A stretch of 64,000 nucleotides of DNA, from contig BAAHQB010000063.1 of assembly GCA_054601695.1 (NCBI GenBank), positions 1 through 64,000 of the forward strand. Direction: 5' to 3'. Source of the stretch: Amorphochlora amoebiformis (taxonomy: Eukaryota; Cercozoa; Chlorarachniophyceae). A program made the position numbers and the translations under genes. The notes beneath the pieces were generated by a model. That model was not told the DNA's origin and did not search any database. It saw only the letters and a program-made list of their open reading frames with translations. Positions 33,422 to 64,000 of the stretch are shown piece by piece (position 1 is the first letter of the stretch; each line of letters opens with the position of its first letter).

Positions 33422-34369
33422 CTAGCTCCTCCCCGAAGGCGTGGTCTCAGACAGCGGATCCAAGGGCACGAAGTTCGACGACGGATAGCGCTCCCCAGGC
33501 CCTGACCCCAGCCTCATCGTCGAATGAGACGCATTTGAGTCAACCTCTACTTCCGTCAAGTGCGGAAGCAATGACATGGGCTTCAAGGAGGAGTGAAAGC
33601 TGATGTTGCGATGCTTGGTGTCGCGTTTGAAGCTTGATGTGCGTTTCGTTGAGGCGTAGGACTTCACATCCGTGTGAGTGTGGGTGTAGGTGCAAGTGTG
33701 GGTAGGGGTAATGTTTGGAGTCAGGTTGCGAGAGCGACCGGAGTTGGTTGTCGTGGAGCCTGAGTACCGCGAGATTGGAAGCAGGGAGGGTGAGGAGATG
33801 TCCCCAAGAGGAGATACGTACCCAATACCATCCGATGAGTAAGGAGTGTGGTTTTTGAATTTGTACGACGCATCGGTGGGTTTGCGAGGGGTGTACAAGA
33901 CAGGTTCGGCTGGCGAGGAGCTGTCGAAATTTGGGGGGGTAGGGATTGAATGGTGTCGGCGGTGCTCTCTGGAGAACGACGTTGAATCCTTGAGAGGGGA
34001 AGAATATGGCCGTCGATTCCTCGTCGGACTCAGGGTGGTGCCAGAATCACTTATATACGCCTGGCCTGCTCCAAATGAAAAGGGTGCGACATGTCTGAAA
34101 GGACGGCTGTACGTCCGGCTGTGAATCCGGCTGCGGTCGACGAAACCCCGGACAGGAGTTGTAGGCTGGGAGGAATAAGTACCGACATATGTCTGCCAAT
34201 CCAGTGATTCGAGCATGAGACGGTCTTTGAGACTCAGGCCAGCAGCTTTTGGAGTGCTTGTATTTTCTCGATGAATACGAGTGTGCAGGATGGCTCGCTC
34301 GGTGTGCACGTAAGATCGTAGTTTTTCCCGCTCGTACTTGCATACGCAGCCGCAGTAGGTACATAGCAT
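33422..34369 (-). CDS. Hypothetical Ser/Thr/Pro-rich protein, 315 residues, intronless
   Basis: An uninterrupted frame runs from ATG at 34369-34367 to TAG at 33422. An in-frame TTG extends it to 34411, but the ATG is preferred. The N-terminus has a Cys cluster (MLCTYCGCVCKYEREKLRSY) that could bind metal, then a conserved-looking stretch (LSLKDRLMLESLDWQTYVG). The remainder is low in hydrophobic residues and rich in Ser/Thr/Pro/Arg, with many SP/TP sites. Such a composition suggests a disordered, possibly phosphorylated protein. I recognise no family. An ATG at 34461 in another frame would make a short overlapping upstream frame, or a 5' exon if spliced. The gene lies head-to-head with VPS13 about 200 bp away. 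Confidence 0.55.
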   Translation of the reverse strand: MLCTYCGCVCKYEREKLRSYVHTERAILHTRIHRENTSTPKAAGLSLKDRLMLESLDWQTYVGTYSSQPTTPVRGFVDRSRIHSRTYSRPFRHVAPFSFGAGQAYISDSGTTLSPTRNRRPYSSPLKDSTSFSREHRRHHSIPTPPNFDSSSPAEPVLYTPRKPTDASYKFKNHTPYSSDGIGYVSPLGDISSPSLLPISRYSGSTTTNSGRSRNLTPNITPTHTCTYTHTHTDVKSYASTKRTSSFKRDTKHRNISFHSSLKPMSLLPHLTEVEVDSNASHSTMRLGSGPGERYPSSNFVPLDPLSETTPSGRS

Positions 34370-34573
34370 GGCGGGGATGAGGGTTTTGGAGGTGGGTGGG
34401 TGAAATAGCAAACTCGGACCCGCGAATCGGGCGCGATGTTGGGCGAAAAACTGGGCGGCATGGTCAAAACGATCAAAAGCTGTGACAGGTGTGACAGGTC
34501 ACAGGCGTAGCCTCTTTAGAGGTTAAAAAGGTGACGCGAATCTGGACTGTGGTGACCATCCTTCGGAGAATCG
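34370..34573. promoter_or_regulatory. Short divergent promoter region
   Basis: Only about 204 bp separates the ATG of the minus-strand hypothetical gene from the VPS13 ATG. It contains a tandem GTGACAGGT (34482-34500) and no TATA-like box at a standard distance. Shared bidirectional control is inferred from the spacing. Confidence 0.45.

Positions 34574-64000
<29,427 letters not shown>

Overview
The window is nuclear DNA from a microbial eukaryote, probably an alga or other protist. Genes are split by many GT-AG introns, there are TTAGGG-type telomere-like repeats, and there are no operons or ribosome-binding-site logic. Exons are GC-balanced, while introns and spacers are full of (TA)n microsatellites and minisatellites. 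The exact lineage cannot be fixed from this sequence. Nearly all long open frames reading as alternating Ile/Tyr or His/Thr are translated microsatellites, not genes. The real genes were found by joining short exons by splice sites, phase and recognisable protein motifs.

Layout, left to right. (1) 117-1007: the C-terminal end of a hAT-family transposase, split by a TA-rich intron. (2) 1309-2690: a 1.4 kb block of CCCTAA telomere-like units mixed with CCCGACA variants. (3) 2690-11540: mostly TA, CA and longer tandem repeats, with two small exons of a PDZ-domain gene (6288-6536) and two CTAG-rich islands. (4) 11541-15143, minus strand: a complete 11-exon gene of about 322 residues for a conserved uncharacterised protist-type protein. 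(5) 15706-31156, plus strand: a 17-exon gene of about 719 residues resembling FKBP15, with a WH1-like domain, an FKBP domain, a low-complexity Lys/Pro/Gln region and a conserved C-terminal helix block. (6) 33422-34369, minus strand: an intronless Ser/Thr/Pro-rich hypothetical gene. (7) 34574 to the right edge, plus strand: a VPS13 lipid-transfer protein gene. I reconstructed 44 exons coding for about 3,230 residues, from the chorein N-terminus through the VAB repeats into the C-terminal domain. The last part lies outside the window.

Two head-to-head gene pairs (15143/15706 and 34369/34574) probably share bidirectional promoter regions. VPS13 and FKBP15-like proteins both belong to endomembrane and lipid-transport biology in known organisms, but nothing here shows that they act together.

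The most unusual signal is structural. Many introns hold tandem repeats or partial duplications whose unit is a copy of the adjacent exon edge plus its splice site. Examples lie at 16.9-17.2, 19.6, 20.6-20.9, 22.6-23.4, 24.0-24.5, 25.3-25.6, 45.0, 46.8 and 49.3-49.5 kb. Some copies keep a usable splice site and some have lost it. Other points of interest are interstitial telomeric DNA, a GC-AG intron, two families of short dispersed elements (one with tRNA-like pol III boxes) and splice acceptors sitting directly after (TA)n tracts.
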